Of a DNA stretch of 64,000 nt, positions 27,278-36,113 are shown piece by piece. The notes below the pieces were generated by a model, which saw only the letters and a program-made list of their open reading frames with translations, ran no database searches and was not told the DNA's origin. Where the stretch lies: contig QHBO01000031.1 of the NCBI GenBank assembly GCA_003243965.1, positions 26,455 to 90,454 of the forward strand, given 5' to 3'. This DNA is from Chloroflexota bacterium (lineage in GTDB: Bacteria; Chloroflexota; Limnocylindria; QHBO01). Position numbers and translations under genes: made by a program. The stretch's first letter is position 1. Every line of letters starts with the position of its first letter.

Positions 27278-29989
27278 TTGTTCAAACTCCGCGCCATCGT
27301 GACGCTGTCGCTCGTGTGTACGCTCCTGTTGCCGGGTGCGATCCGCGCCGCCGCGAGCCCGCCGCTGCTCGTAGTCGCGCAGGGCCTGACGGACATCACG
27401 ATTGAGGTCACCTGGACGGCGGTGCCGAACGCCACGAGTTACACCCTGGTCCGCGACGGCACGCCGATCGCCACTCAGAACGGCACGCTGTACGACGACA
27501 CGGGCCTGGTTCCGCTCTCGACCCACAACTATGCCGTACAGGCAACGGTCGGCGGCGTCCTGTCGTCCGCATCGAGCTCTGCGACGGCCACGACGCAGGC
27601 GGCGCGAGATGCAGCTCCGCCGGGTGCGACCGGAGCCATCTCCGTGACGAGCATCACGTCCAGTTCAGCTGCCCTGAGCTGGACGCGGGCGTCGGACAAC
27701 GTTGGGATCGAGGGTTATCGGATCATGCGTGGACCCGGCGGCGCATCGCCGTCCGGGCTGACGGACATCTGGACGACGGACGATGTTGCCTCCTACCAGG
27801 CGACGCATCTTCAGGCTCGCAAGAGCTACACGTTCGGCGTGGTGCCGCTGGATGCGGCCGGGAACACCGGACCGATCACAACGGTGACCTTCACGACACT
27901 CGCCTCGTCTGACACCACGGTCCCGGCGGCGCCATCGAGCACCAGCGTTGCCGCCAAGGCGTTTTCGTCCTCCCGGATTGACCTGCTGTGGGCGAGCAGC
28001 AGCTCATCGGACATCGCCGGCTACCAGATCTCGCGAGACGGCACCGCGAACGTGATCGGGACCGTGCTTCTGCCTCTGCGCAACAACTTCTCGGACAACG
28101 GGCTGGCAGCGGCCAGCCAGCACAGCTACGCCGTGCGGGCGTTTGACTCCGCAGGAAACGTCTCCTCCTGGACGTCCGGTCGGATCGCAAGGACGCTCGC
28201 GAGCGGGACCGTTCAGATCGCCCGCGGGCCGTATGTGCAGTCCACGACAGCGACATACGCCCGGATTGCATGGTGGACGAACCTGGCGGTGAAGAGCGTC
28301 GTGAACTACGGGCAGGGTGCGCTGACCGGCCAGCTGGTCGACCCGGTGGCTCGGACTGAACATGCGATGCTGGTCGGGCCCCTGGCGGGCGGCGCAACCT
28401 ACCAGTATACGGTCGGCGACGGAATAGTCGCGGCGGCCGGCAGCTTCCGCACCGCACCCGCGCCCGGGACGGCGTTCACGTTCGCGGCCATCGGGGACTT
28501 CGGCGGCGCGAGCGCAGCCGAAACGCAGAACGCCAACCTGATCGCCAGCTCCGGTAGCGACTTCCTGCAGACCTTGGGCGATAACGTCTATCCCGAGGCG
28601 CAGGACCCCAGCTTCGCCACCCAGTACTCGGACTTCGACGGCCGCTACTACAAGCAATTCGGATCGGCATTCGCGAAGATGACACTGTGGGCTGCGAACG
28701 GCAACAAGGAGTACTACGGCAACGGCGCCTTCTGGACGCACATGTGGCTCCCGAACAACGAACGCTGGTACAGCTACGACTGGGGCAACGCGCACATCCT
28801 TGTGCTGGACACCGAGCAGCGGTACGACTCTGCCTCGCCGCAATACGCCTTCGCTCAAGCGGATCTTGCGGCCCACCAATCATCGACGTGGCGGATCGTG
28901 GCGGTCCAACGGCCGCCGTACAGCTCCGCGACCGCCAACTCGAGCTCGGTCGGGGTGCGGCAGTACTTGGTCCCGCTCTTCCAGCAGCAGAACGTCCAGC
29001 TCGTGCTGTCCGGCAACACGCACAACTACGAACGCACGTATCCACTCATCAACGGCGCGCCGCAGGCCCGCGGCGTGACATACGTCGTCTCGGGCGGTGG
29101 CGGCAATGGGCTCAACGGGTTCAGCCTCGCGGCACCCTCATGGAGTGCGTTTCGGAAGGCGACCTACGAGTACGTGGCGGTCGACGTCGCCGCCGGGGCC
29201 CTGACCGTTCGGGCGATCAACAGCGCCGACGGGACGGTGCTCGACTCGACGACGATCACCGCCCCAGGTGGTTCCGGGACGCCGACCCCGACCGCCAGCC
29301 CATCGCCGGTCCCGACACCGACGCCAACGCCCGCGGCATCGGTGTCCCCGACGCCCGGGCCAACGCCCATGGCCCCGATCTTCAGCGACGGCTTTGAGTC
29401 GGGAAGCATGGGCAGCTGGACCACGAAGAGCACCAACTGGGCATTCCCGAGCTCCCCGGTCCACTCTGGCACCAAGTCGGCCCAAGTCACCACCACAGCG
29501 GGTGCGAGCTTTGCCAAGAAGGTGCTGCCCTGCGTGGCGCCGTGCAGCGGCGGCTACGCAGGCGGCTACTTCCGGACCTGGGTGTACATCACCGGGAATC
29601 ACAGTCAGATCAACCTCATGCGCCTGCGCTTCGGCAGCGACAGCTCGCTCGGCTACCTGTCGGTCACCGCCCAGGGCAAGCTGCAGCTGCGCAGCGACAT
29701 CGGCGCCACGACCTGGACCAGCACCACCGACTTCCCCACCTCCCTGGGCTGGCACAGCCTGGAGCTGCACGTCACGGTCAACGGCGCGACGGGCGGCTCA
29801 AGCGAGGTGTGGCTCGACGACGCCAAGGTCGCCGACCTGTCGCTGACCGGCGTCAACTGGGGCGTGGTCGGCACCAACAACATCACCAAGATCCAGATCG
29901 GTGAGGTCGCTCCCACCGGCTCCTGGACGGTGGCCTTCGACGACGTGGCCTTCGATACGGCCAAGATTGGGCTGGCACCGGTCCCGTAG
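27278..29989 (+). CDS. secreted FN3 / purple-acid-phosphatase-like protein with altered active site
   Basis: Exported protein of 903 residues starting at TTG 27278 (MFKLRAIVTLSLVCTLLLPG) after GGGGGAA. It has about three FN3 domains, a PAP-type N-terminal domain (ARGPYVQSTTATYARIAWW), a phosphoesterase domain (about 390-670), a Pro/Thr linker and the same C-terminal LamG-like domain as the 24594 gene. GDFG and LGDNVYPE are kept. But GNHE is GNKE (Lys477), the VxxH ligand position reads VAVQ (Gln544), and GHxH is GNTH (Asn580, His582). Several metal ligands are therefore replaced, so the domain may bind rather than cleave. The codons are clear, so it is not a frameshift artefact. Confidence 0.88.
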   Translation: MFKLRAIVTLSLVCTLLLPGAIRAAASPPLLVVAQGLTDITIEVTWTAVPNATSYTLVRDGTPIATQNGTLYDDTGLVPLSTHNYAVQATVGGVLSSASSSATATTQAARDAAPPGATGAISVTSITSSSAALSWTRASDNVGIEGYRIMRGPGGASPSGLTDIWTTDDVASYQATHLQARKSYTFGVVPLDAAGNTGPITTVTFTTLASSDTTVPAAPSSTSVAAKAFSSSRIDLLWASSSSSDIAGYQISRDGTANVIGTVLLPLRNNFSDNGLAAASQHSYAVRAFDSAGNVSSWTSGRIARTLASGTVQIARGPYVQSTTATYARIAWWTNLAVKSVVNYGQGALTGQLVDPVARTEHAMLVGPLAGGATYQYTVGDGIVAAAGSFRTAPAPGTAFTFAAIGDFGGASAAETQNANLIASSGSDFLQTLGDNVYPEAQDPSFATQYSDFDGRYYKQFGSAFAKMTLWAANGNKEYYGNGAFWTHMWLPNNERWYSYDWGNAHILVLDTEQRYDSASPQYAFAQADLAAHQSSTWRIVAVQRPPYSSATANSSSVGVRQYLVPLFQQQNVQLVLSGNTHNYERTYPLINGAPQARGVTYVVSGGGGNGLNGFSLAAPSWSAFRKATYEYVAVDVAAGALTVRAINSADGTVLDSTTITAPGGSGTPTPTASPSPVPTPTPTPAASVSPTPGPTPMAPIFSDGFESGSMGSWTTKSTNWAFPSSPVHSGTKSAQVTTTAGASFAKKVLPCVAPCSGGYAGGYFRTWVYITGNHSQINLMRLRFGSDSSLGYLSVTAQGKLQLRSDIGATTWTSTTDFPTSLGWHSLELHVTVNGATGGSSEVWLDDAKVADLSLTGVNWGVVGTNNITKIQIGEVAPTGSWTVAFDDVAFDTAKIGLAPVP

Positions 29990-30073
29990 CGCACAGGGGA
30001 GACGACGGCTACGGTCGCCGATCGGGGCCTGGCCGACAACGGTAGGTTGACCACACCCGGGAGGGGAGGGGAC

Positions 30074-31498
30074 ATGGGGGTGACCGTTGGACGTCGAGCC
30101 TGGATGCTGGCCGCGGCCGTGGTTTCGCTGTCGATGGTGCTGCCACCGCTGCAGCCGACCGCCAACGCCGCGGTGTCCACCTCACTCCGCCGCTACCCCT
30201 ACCTGACCGATGTGGTCGGCCCGTACGCCACCGTCAACTGGGCGACCGCCACCTCGGGAACCGCATCGGTCAAGTACGGGATCTCCGGCAGGGAATCGTG
30301 CACCGCGCACAGCGTGGCTGCCACGCGCCTCGGGATCGTGGTCAACGGCAAGGCCGAGTCGCAGTGGAAGGCGCAGCTCACCCTTTCGCCCAACACGACG
30401 TACTGCTACCGGGTCTTCCTGGGCAGCACCGACCTGCTGGGCAGTGATGCCTCGCCCAAGTTCGTGACGCAGCTGCCGGCCGGCTCGACGTCGGCGTTCT
30501 CGTTCGCCGTCTTCGGCGACTGGGGCCAGGGACCATCGTCCAACACGCACCAGGCCAACATCCTGAAGCGGATCGCGCAGAGCGGGGCGCGCTTCGCGAT
30601 CACGGTCGGCGACAACGGCTATCCCTCGGGCAGCCAGACGAACTACGGGGACCTGGTGCAGGACGGCACGAACGTGAGCGGCGTCTTCGGCCCGAACTTC
30701 TGGCGCGTGGCCGGCGCCTCGCTGCCGATCTTCCCGGCCATCGGCAACCACGGCTTCGTCCGCTCTGACGCCGTGCATCCTCACTTCGCCAACTGGCCCC
30801 AGGACCGGGCGGTCGCCACCTCGGGCGGCACCTACCGCACGGAGACCTACTGCTGCGTCAGCGGCTCCACGTCGGTCAAGGCGCCGTCGGCCTGGTACGC
30901 ATTCGATGCCGGCAACGCGCGCTTCTACGTCCTGGAGGCCGCCTGGACCGATACGAGCGTCAGCAACGACACCGCCTACCAGCGCGACCACAGCTACCAC
31001 TGGCTGCCGGGGAGCCCGGAGTACGAGTGGCTGGCGAAGGACCTGGCGGCCAATCCCACCAAGGCCAAGTTCGCGTTCTTCCACTACCCGTTCTACTCCG
31101 ACGACAGCACGGAGCCGTCCGATCCGTACCTGCTCGGAGCCCAGAACCTGGAGGGCCTGCTGGGCAGCAACGGGGTGCGGCTGGCGTTCACCGGGCACGC
31201 TCACATCTACCAGCGCAACCGCCCCTCACCGATGGGCGTGGTCACCTACGTCACCGGCGGCGGCGGAGCCAAGATGGAGCCGGTGGCGGGCAAGGGCTGC
31301 AGCGCCATCGACGCATACGCCATCGGCTGGGCGTACGCCAGCAATCGTGGCAGCGCCTGCGGCGCCGCCACGCGGCCGACCAGCCTGGATCAGGTGTTCC
31401 ACTTCCTGAAGGTGACGGTCAACGGCAAGTCGGTGACGGTCACGCCCATCGACGAGATGGGGCGCGTCTTCGACCAGCAGACCTATACCCTGCCCTGA
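30074..31498 (+). CDS. secreted purple-acid-phosphatase-like metallophosphatase
   Basis: Exported protein of 474 residues with a signal peptide (RRAWMLAAAVVSLSMVLPPLQPTANA). A PAP-type beta domain (RRYPYLTDVVGPYATVNWATA) precedes the catalytic domain, which has VFGDWGQG, TVGDNGYPSG, AIGNHGFV, FFHYPFYSDD and FTGHAHIYQRN. The metal-binding residues are kept; the usual GNHE is GNHG. Several Cys pairs (YCCVSG, GKGCSA, GSACGA) suggest disulfides. ATG at 30074 is used because it starts the signal peptide after GGGAGGGGAGGGG. It is the third phosphatase in a row and ends at a shared hairpin. Confidence 0.9.
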   Translation: MGVTVGRRAWMLAAAVVSLSMVLPPLQPTANAAVSTSLRRYPYLTDVVGPYATVNWATATSGTASVKYGISGRESCTAHSVAATRLGIVVNGKAESQWKAQLTLSPNTTYCYRVFLGSTDLLGSDASPKFVTQLPAGSTSAFSFAVFGDWGQGPSSNTHQANILKRIAQSGARFAITVGDNGYPSGSQTNYGDLVQDGTNVSGVFGPNFWRVAGASLPIFPAIGNHGFVRSDAVHPHFANWPQDRAVATSGGTYRTETYCCVSGSTSVKAPSAWYAFDAGNARFYVLEAAWTDTSVSNDTAYQRDHSYHWLPGSPEYEWLAKDLAANPTKAKFAFFHYPFYSDDSTEPSDPYLLGAQNLEGLLGSNGVRLAFTGHAHIYQRNRPSPMGVVTYVTGGGGAKMEPVAGKGCSAIDAYAIGWAYASNRGSACGAATRPTSLDQVFHFLKVTVNGKSVTVTPIDEMGRVFDQQTYTLP

Positions 31499-31504
31499 GC
31501 GGCG

Positions 31505-31532
31505 CGATGGGGGCCGTCGCCGGCCCCCATCG
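31505..31532. terminator. bidirectional terminator hairpin
   Basis: CGATGGGGGCCG, loop TCGC, CGGCCCCCATCG: 12-bp perfect stem starting 7 bp after the stop of the rightward phosphatase and ending 6 bp from the stop of the leftward phosphoesterase. No long T run. Confidence 0.8.
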
Positions 31533-31538
31533 GTTCGG

Positions 31539-33131
31539 CTAGCGGAAGAAGTCCCGCATCGGTGCCGCCGAGGCATCGCCGCCGGCCAGGGGCGCAAGCC
31601 CCCACGAGGTCTCGACGGTCCTCAGGAGCGAGTAGTGGTTGTACGCCGTCGACCGACGCCCCGGGTTGACGGAGCTGCCGACCATGATCGTCGCCACCTG
31701 GTTGACGGACGTGAAGTCGTCCTCGTCCCAGGTGATCAGCAGCAGCGAGTTCTGTGTCCGCCAGGCGGGTGACGCGAAGATCATCGACGTCGCGCTCCGC
31801 AGCCAGGCGTCGCCGGTGGCCACCGAGCAGTCGTGCATGTCGTTGCACACGTTGGGAGTGATCCACACGAAGTTCGGCGTCGTGACCGCGCTGGCCAGGT
31901 CACCGGCAAGCCCCGTGTACGGAACGTCGTGCGCCGCGCAGCGTGCCGTGTTGGAGCGGAACGGGGTGAAGTACACGAACGGGTTGTGCTTGGCGGCATA
32001 GCCGTTGCCATTGGTCGTGCCGCACGGCGCCGACATGCCCTCCATGTAGGCCCGCCAACTCTTGCCGGCCCCCTCGATCCGGTCGCCGATCATCAGGCCG
32101 TTGACCGGGCAGGAGCTCGGCGAGCAGTCACTGGTGATGCCGTAGGTGCTGCCACCCACCATGGCGATGTAGTTCGGCAGGCTCGGATGGGTGATCGCCC
32201 GATAGTTGGTGGCCAGCCCGTAGCTGTTGGCCAGCGAGTTCAGGTAGGGCGCCGACGCGTTGCCGATCACCTGGTTGAAGGCCCTGTTCTCCTCGACGAT
32301 GACGAAGATGTGGTCGAAGTACGGGACCCGGCCGCTGCTCGCGGGCGGCGGCTTGGGCGTCGGCTTGGGGGTGGGTCTTGGCGTCGGCCTGGGAGTCGGC
32401 GGTTGCGTGGGCTCCGGCGAGGGTGTCGCGCCCGGCTGATCGCTGGGCCCGGGGCCGCCGGGTGTCGCACCGGGACTGGCCGATTGATCAGGGCCGCCCC
32501 CGACACCTGCCGTTGTCTCCGGCGCCACGGCCGGCCGGCCGCCGACGAAGGTGCGGGCCACCACGGCCGAAGAGGCGGGGGGCCTGGCAGAGGAGCCCTT
32601 GGAGGAGCCTCTGGCCGACGCCCGCGGGCTTGCCGTCGGCTGATAGGTGCCGTTCGGCGCAGGGGTGGCAGCCGGCTCGATCACGGTCAGTTGGACCGAA
32701 GCCAGCGTCTGTCGGGGCGAGCCGGAGACCGCCGAGACCGCGTGCGCTCCCAGCGCGGACCCGGTGGGCACGCTGATGCGCAGGCTGAACGTCCCGGTCC
32801 GGTCAGCGGCGAAGGTGGCGAACTTCGCCTGGGAGTCAAAGCTCAGGAAGCCGCGCGATTCCGCGGCAAAGCCGGTGCCCCGCACCTCGACCGTGCCGCC
32901 CGCCGACTGCGCCGCCGGGTTCAGCGTCAGCCTGGGACCTGCTGCATCGGTCACCAGCCGCGGAATGATCAGGGCGGGCACGAGGAGGACCATCGCTATC
33001 GTGGCCGACCAGGTGGCGAACGCGTGCGACCCCGCGGACGCCGTGGTCGACGCCCTGGCTGCCGCAGTGCCGTGCGCCGGCGGCGCCGGCGGGTTGTGAC
33101 GGGTGAAGGGTGACAGTGACTTCTGTCGCAT
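31539..33131 (-). CDS. membrane-anchored PF04185-type phosphoesterase
   Basis: Protein of 530 residues of the phosphoesterase (acid phosphatase/phospholipase C) group of the alkaline phosphatase fold. A signal anchor (ATIAMVLLVPALIIPRL, about 44-60) is followed by an Ig-like domain (LTLNPAAQSAGGTVEVRGTGFAAES) resembling that of the 23169 gene, then a long Ser/Pro/Thr/Gly linker with PTPRPTPKPTPK repeats. The catalytic domain starts at about 290 with FVIVEENRAFNQVIG (metal-site Glu-Asn) and THPSLPNYIAMVGG, and has LLITWDEDDF near the end. It resembles AcpA/PHOA-type acid phosphatases more than phospholipase C. GGGAGG precedes the ATG. Confidence 0.87.
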   Translation of the reverse strand: MRQKSLSPFTRHNPPAPPAHGTAAARASTTASAGSHAFATWSATIAMVLLVPALIIPRLVTDAAGPRLTLNPAAQSAGGTVEVRGTGFAAESRGFLSFDSQAKFATFAADRTGTFSLRISVPTGSALGAHAVSAVSGSPRQTLASVQLTVIEPAATPAPNGTYQPTASPRASARGSSKGSSARPPASSAVVARTFVGGRPAVAPETTAGVGGGPDQSASPGATPGGPGPSDQPGATPSPEPTQPPTPRPTPRPTPKPTPKPPPASSGRVPYFDHIFVIVEENRAFNQVIGNASAPYLNSLANSYGLATNYRAITHPSLPNYIAMVGGSTYGITSDCSPSSCPVNGLMIGDRIEGAGKSWRAYMEGMSAPCGTTNGNGYAAKHNPFVYFTPFRSNTARCAAHDVPYTGLAGDLASAVTTPNFVWITPNVCNDMHDCSVATGDAWLRSATSMIFASPAWRTQNSLLLITWDEDDFTSVNQVATIMVGSSVNPGRRSTAYNHYSLLRTVETSWGLAPLAGGDASAAPMRDFFR

Positions 33132-33236
33132 AGGATTTGACCTCCCGGGGGATGGCCGTCCCTTTGGAAGGGCGACCGAGGGGGACGAATGAAAACGAGT
33201 GCGGCCGATGGGCCGCCGGCGGTCAGCCGGCAGCCA

Positions 33237-34721
33237 TCAACCGGCGGCGATCAACCGCGCAAGCTCGTTCAGGTACGTCCGTCCGTAGCGGAGGGTCGGC
33301 TCCAGGTAGGAGTTCTCGACGAACTCGTTCCAGCTGACGCCGAACCACCCGTTGGGGTTGGAGGGCCGGTTCAGGTTCCAGACCGCGTCCAGCGTGGCCA
33401 CTCCCCTGCGCGGGATGCAGCTGCTGCCACCGATCATCTGGGTGTTGTAGCCGGGGGTGAAGGGCGCGAAGAACGCCTTGCCGGCGGCGCGAACCTTGGC
33501 CGCCAGCATCTGCACCTGTGAGCCGGACTGTGGGTTCTGCCACGGGTCCTGGCTCGACCAGTAGAAGCCGGTGCCGTCGAACAGCGCCGCATCGCGGGCC
33601 CAGGAGATCCAGGTGTTGTCGCCGACCAGGAACAGCCTGCTCTTCTCCACGGCACTCACCGCCGCGACCGTCGAGTACGAGAACTGGCGGCTGGCGATGA
33701 ACATCGTCAGCGGCTCGGTGCTGTAGCTGTTGCCGAACGCGGGGTTGTTCCCGTAGCGAAGGCGGAAGTACTCGAGGTCGTTGATGACCTGGGACGCCGG
33801 ACGGCCGTAGTTGCCGTACGCCTCGAGGCCGAGCGCCAGCCGGAACCGGGTGCCGTGCGACGCGTTGAAGGCGTTCACGCGGGCCACCAGCAGATCGAGC
33901 CTCGCGTTGTAGCCCGATGACGACGGGCTCTGGCCCGGCTGCCCGGTCCCCTGCCAGCTCACCAGGAAGCCGGTGATCCGCGCGGAGACCGCATCGGCGA
34001 TGTGTCGATCGAAGGTGGCGCCGTTGCCCTGGTCGTACAGCCCCTCGGTGGGAACATCGGTCAGACGTCCGCCGGGGTACACGGACCGCGGGTTGCAGCC
34101 GGTGCCGTCAAGGGTGGCGGGCAGCGGCAGCCTGGCGGCGGCCATCGGGTATCCGTTCCCGAGCCGCTCCGCCCAGTGGCGCGGCGTCCACCACAGGTAG
34201 TAGTGGATGTACACCTGCTGTCGCGCGGCCGCAGGCACGATCGGCTGGCCGACCGGGGGCGGCACGGGCTTGGGCGTCGGCTTCGCGCTCGGCCGGGGAG
34301 TCGGCTTGGGTGCGACCACGGCAACCGGTGCGGAGACCACACGACTGGTGGTCCCATTCCCGCCATCGGCCGGGGCCGTGGGCTGGGGTGAGCGGCCGGG
34401 GGCGCGCGAGGTGCCGGACTGCGTCCGTGCGCTGGCACCCGCGGATGCCCCGGGGCCGGTAGTCGGCTGCGAGGAGCCGTTCGTGCTGGGCGCCGCGGCG
34501 ACGCCGTTGCCGCCGGCTTGCGAGCTGCCGGTCGCGACGGCCTTGGGGGTCACGTCGGGGCTCGGCGAATCGGAGCGGGCGGCGAGCATCGGGATGACGA
34601 GCACAGGCACCATGGCGATCGCCGACAGCCCCACCCAGGGACGTCGTGATGCGGTGCTGCGTCGGTTGGTCGTGGTTCCCTCCGGGCGTGGGCTACCCGG
34701 CGGTGGGGGTGTGTGCAGCAT
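33237..34721 (-). CDS. membrane-anchored GH99/GH71-like protein (1)
   Basis: Protein of 494 residues. An N-terminal anchor (WVGLSAIAMVPVLVIPMLAA) closely resembles that of the next gene downstream. A disordered Ser/Thr/Pro/Gly region with PTPRPSAKPTPKP follows, to about residue 155. The C-terminal 330 residues have the TIM-barrel-like signs of GH99/GH71-like proteins: YIHYYLWWTPRHW, ITGFLVSWQG, TGFYWSSQDPW and the end block GVSWNEFVENSYLEPT. GH99 enzymes cleave alpha-mannosides endo-wise; whether this relative does so is unknown, as the family also contains uncharacterised branches. It is 105 bp upstream of the phosphoesterase gene, same strand. Confidence 0.8.
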   Translation of the reverse strand: MLHTPPPPGSPRPEGTTTNRRSTASRRPWVGLSAIAMVPVLVIPMLAARSDSPSPDVTPKAVATGSSQAGGNGVAAAPSTNGSSQPTTGPGASAGASARTQSGTSRAPGRSPQPTAPADGGNGTTSRVVSAPVAVVAPKPTPRPSAKPTPKPVPPPVGQPIVPAAARQQVYIHYYLWWTPRHWAERLGNGYPMAAARLPLPATLDGTGCNPRSVYPGGRLTDVPTEGLYDQGNGATFDRHIADAVSARITGFLVSWQGTGQPGQSPSSSGYNARLDLLVARVNAFNASHGTRFRLALGLEAYGNYGRPASQVINDLEYFRLRYGNNPAFGNSYSTEPLTMFIASRQFSYSTVAAVSAVEKSRLFLVGDNTWISWARDAALFDGTGFYWSSQDPWQNPQSGSQVQMLAAKVRAAGKAFFAPFTPGYNTQMIGGSSCIPRRGVATLDAVWNLNRPSNPNGWFGVSWNEFVENSYLEPTLRYGRTYLNELARLIAAG

Positions 34722-34792
34722 CTCCCCTCACTTGGGCTACAGGCCTCATTGTGACAGTCATCGAGGCGTAGGTCGAGGCTAAGGGCAAGGCC

Positions 34793-34811
34793 GGGAGGGC
34801 GACACCCTCCC
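34793..34811 (-). terminator. hairpin after the GT39 operon
   Basis: GGGAGGG, loop CGACA, CCCTCCC: a 7-bp stem about 75 bp downstream of the stop at 34887 and upstream of the gene starting at 34721. It separates the four-gene operon from the next gene. Confidence 0.5.
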
Positions 34812-34886
34812 ATATGTACGGTTCGCGTGGCGGGATGGTCACTGTTGCCGGCGGGAAACGGCCCGCGGCACAGCGAGGTCTTCCGG

Positions 34887-36113
34887 CTAGGGTGCGCGCC
34901 CCCTGCGACGACGCATGATGACCACGAAAATGCTCACCGCCACGATCGCGGCCAGCACCGCGACGCCGCCGGCCGCGCTGGCCGCAAAGTACTCCCGGGT
35001 GTCGACCGGGGCCTGGGGTGCCGGGGTTGGCGTGGAGGTGTCGACGGGCAGCGACTGGGGTGGCGCTGACGCGGCTCCGGTCAGCTGCCGGGTCAGCTCC
35101 AGGTAGGTGGTGCCGTAGTTCTTGCTGGGCTCGATCTGGGAGTTCTCGCTGAACTCGTTCCAGCTGATGATGCCGATGGCGTCAGGATTGCTGACCGATG
35201 CGCCGCGCCACGCGGCGCGGAACGTATCGCCGTTGCGGCGGTCGATGATCGTGGTCCCGCCCACCAGGCGGGCATCGAAGCCGGGTGCAGCCGGCGCGAT
35301 CCACTTCCCGTTGTTGGCATGGACCGCAGACGCGAGATCGTCGAGGCGCTTCTGGTAGCCGCCGGTCTTGAGCGGATCGGGCGACGACCAGTAGTACGAG
35401 TCACCGTCGAACGCGTCCTGCTTGGCCTGGTAGTCGGTGGCGCTCTTCTCCGAGCCGAGGAGCAGCATCTTCGACGGCGCGCCGATTGCGGTCCGCACTC
35501 CCTGGATCTGCTGCAGGCTGTACTTCCAGGTTCCGCTCCATACCACCGCCGGCTTGCCCCACACCCCGAAGACCGGGCTCCTGCCGTAGGTGGCGTAGAA
35601 CCATTGCATGTCGGCAGCGATCCGCTTGGGATCGAGCGGGTTGCGGCCGAAGTCCAGGCCCTGGTAGAGCAGGATCAGCTTGAAATTCTGCCGCTCCGCC
35701 TCGGCGACCAGCTTGGCGAGAGGGTCATCCAGACGCTTCTCGTGCTTCCAGCTGACGATGAAGCCGTCGATCCCCGCCTTCTTCGCGGCCTGAACGTGGT
35801 CATAGATGATGTACTTGTCGTTGCTCGAGTACTTGCCGGCGGTCGGCAGGTCCGTCTTGGCCCGGTCCCAGCTCTTGGCCGCGTACCAGATGTAGTAGTA
35901 GGCGAACACCAGCGGCTTTGCCGGCGCGGAGACGCCCGGCGGCGGCGGCGAGCCGGACGAGCGTGGCGTAGTGGCAGCCGTCTGCCCGGCGGCAGCCGTC
36001 TGCCCCGCGGCCGGGCCGGCACACGCCACCAGGACGAACAGGAAGACCAGCAGAGCTCGGCCACCGGCCGGAAGCGACGCGGCCAACGGCCTGCGCGCGA
36101 CGTTGATGCTCAT
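34887..36113 (-). CDS. exported GH99/GH71-like protein (2), C-terminal anchor
   Basis: Protein of 408 residues starting MSINVARRPLAA with a signal peptide (GRALLVFLFVLVACAGPAAG) that contains a lipobox-like LVACAG, so it may be a lipoprotein. The catalytic-like domain has FAYYYIWYAAKSWDRAK, KAGIDGFIVSWKHE, DSYYWSSPDP and GIISWNEFSENSQIEPS. A Thr/Pro linker leads to a C-terminal membrane helix (AAGGVAVLAAIVAVSIFVVIM) and a basic RRRRGRAP end, so it is held to the membrane at both ends. The start at 36113 overlaps the stop of the upstream gene as ATGA. It is the last gene of a four-gene operon. Confidence 0.82.
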   Translation of the reverse strand: MSINVARRPLAASLPAGGRALLVFLFVLVACAGPAAGQTAAAGQTAATTPRSSGSPPPPGVSAPAKPLVFAYYYIWYAAKSWDRAKTDLPTAGKYSSNDKYIIYDHVQAAKKAGIDGFIVSWKHEKRLDDPLAKLVAEAERQNFKLILLYQGLDFGRNPLDPKRIAADMQWFYATYGRSPVFGVWGKPAVVWSGTWKYSLQQIQGVRTAIGAPSKMLLLGSEKSATDYQAKQDAFDGDSYYWSSPDPLKTGGYQKRLDDLASAVHANNGKWIAPAAPGFDARLVGGTTIIDRRNGDTFRAAWRGASVSNPDAIGIISWNEFSENSQIEPSKNYGTTYLELTRQLTGAASAPPQSLPVDTSTPTPAPQAPVDTREYFAASAAGGVAVLAAIVAVSIFVVIMRRRRGRAP

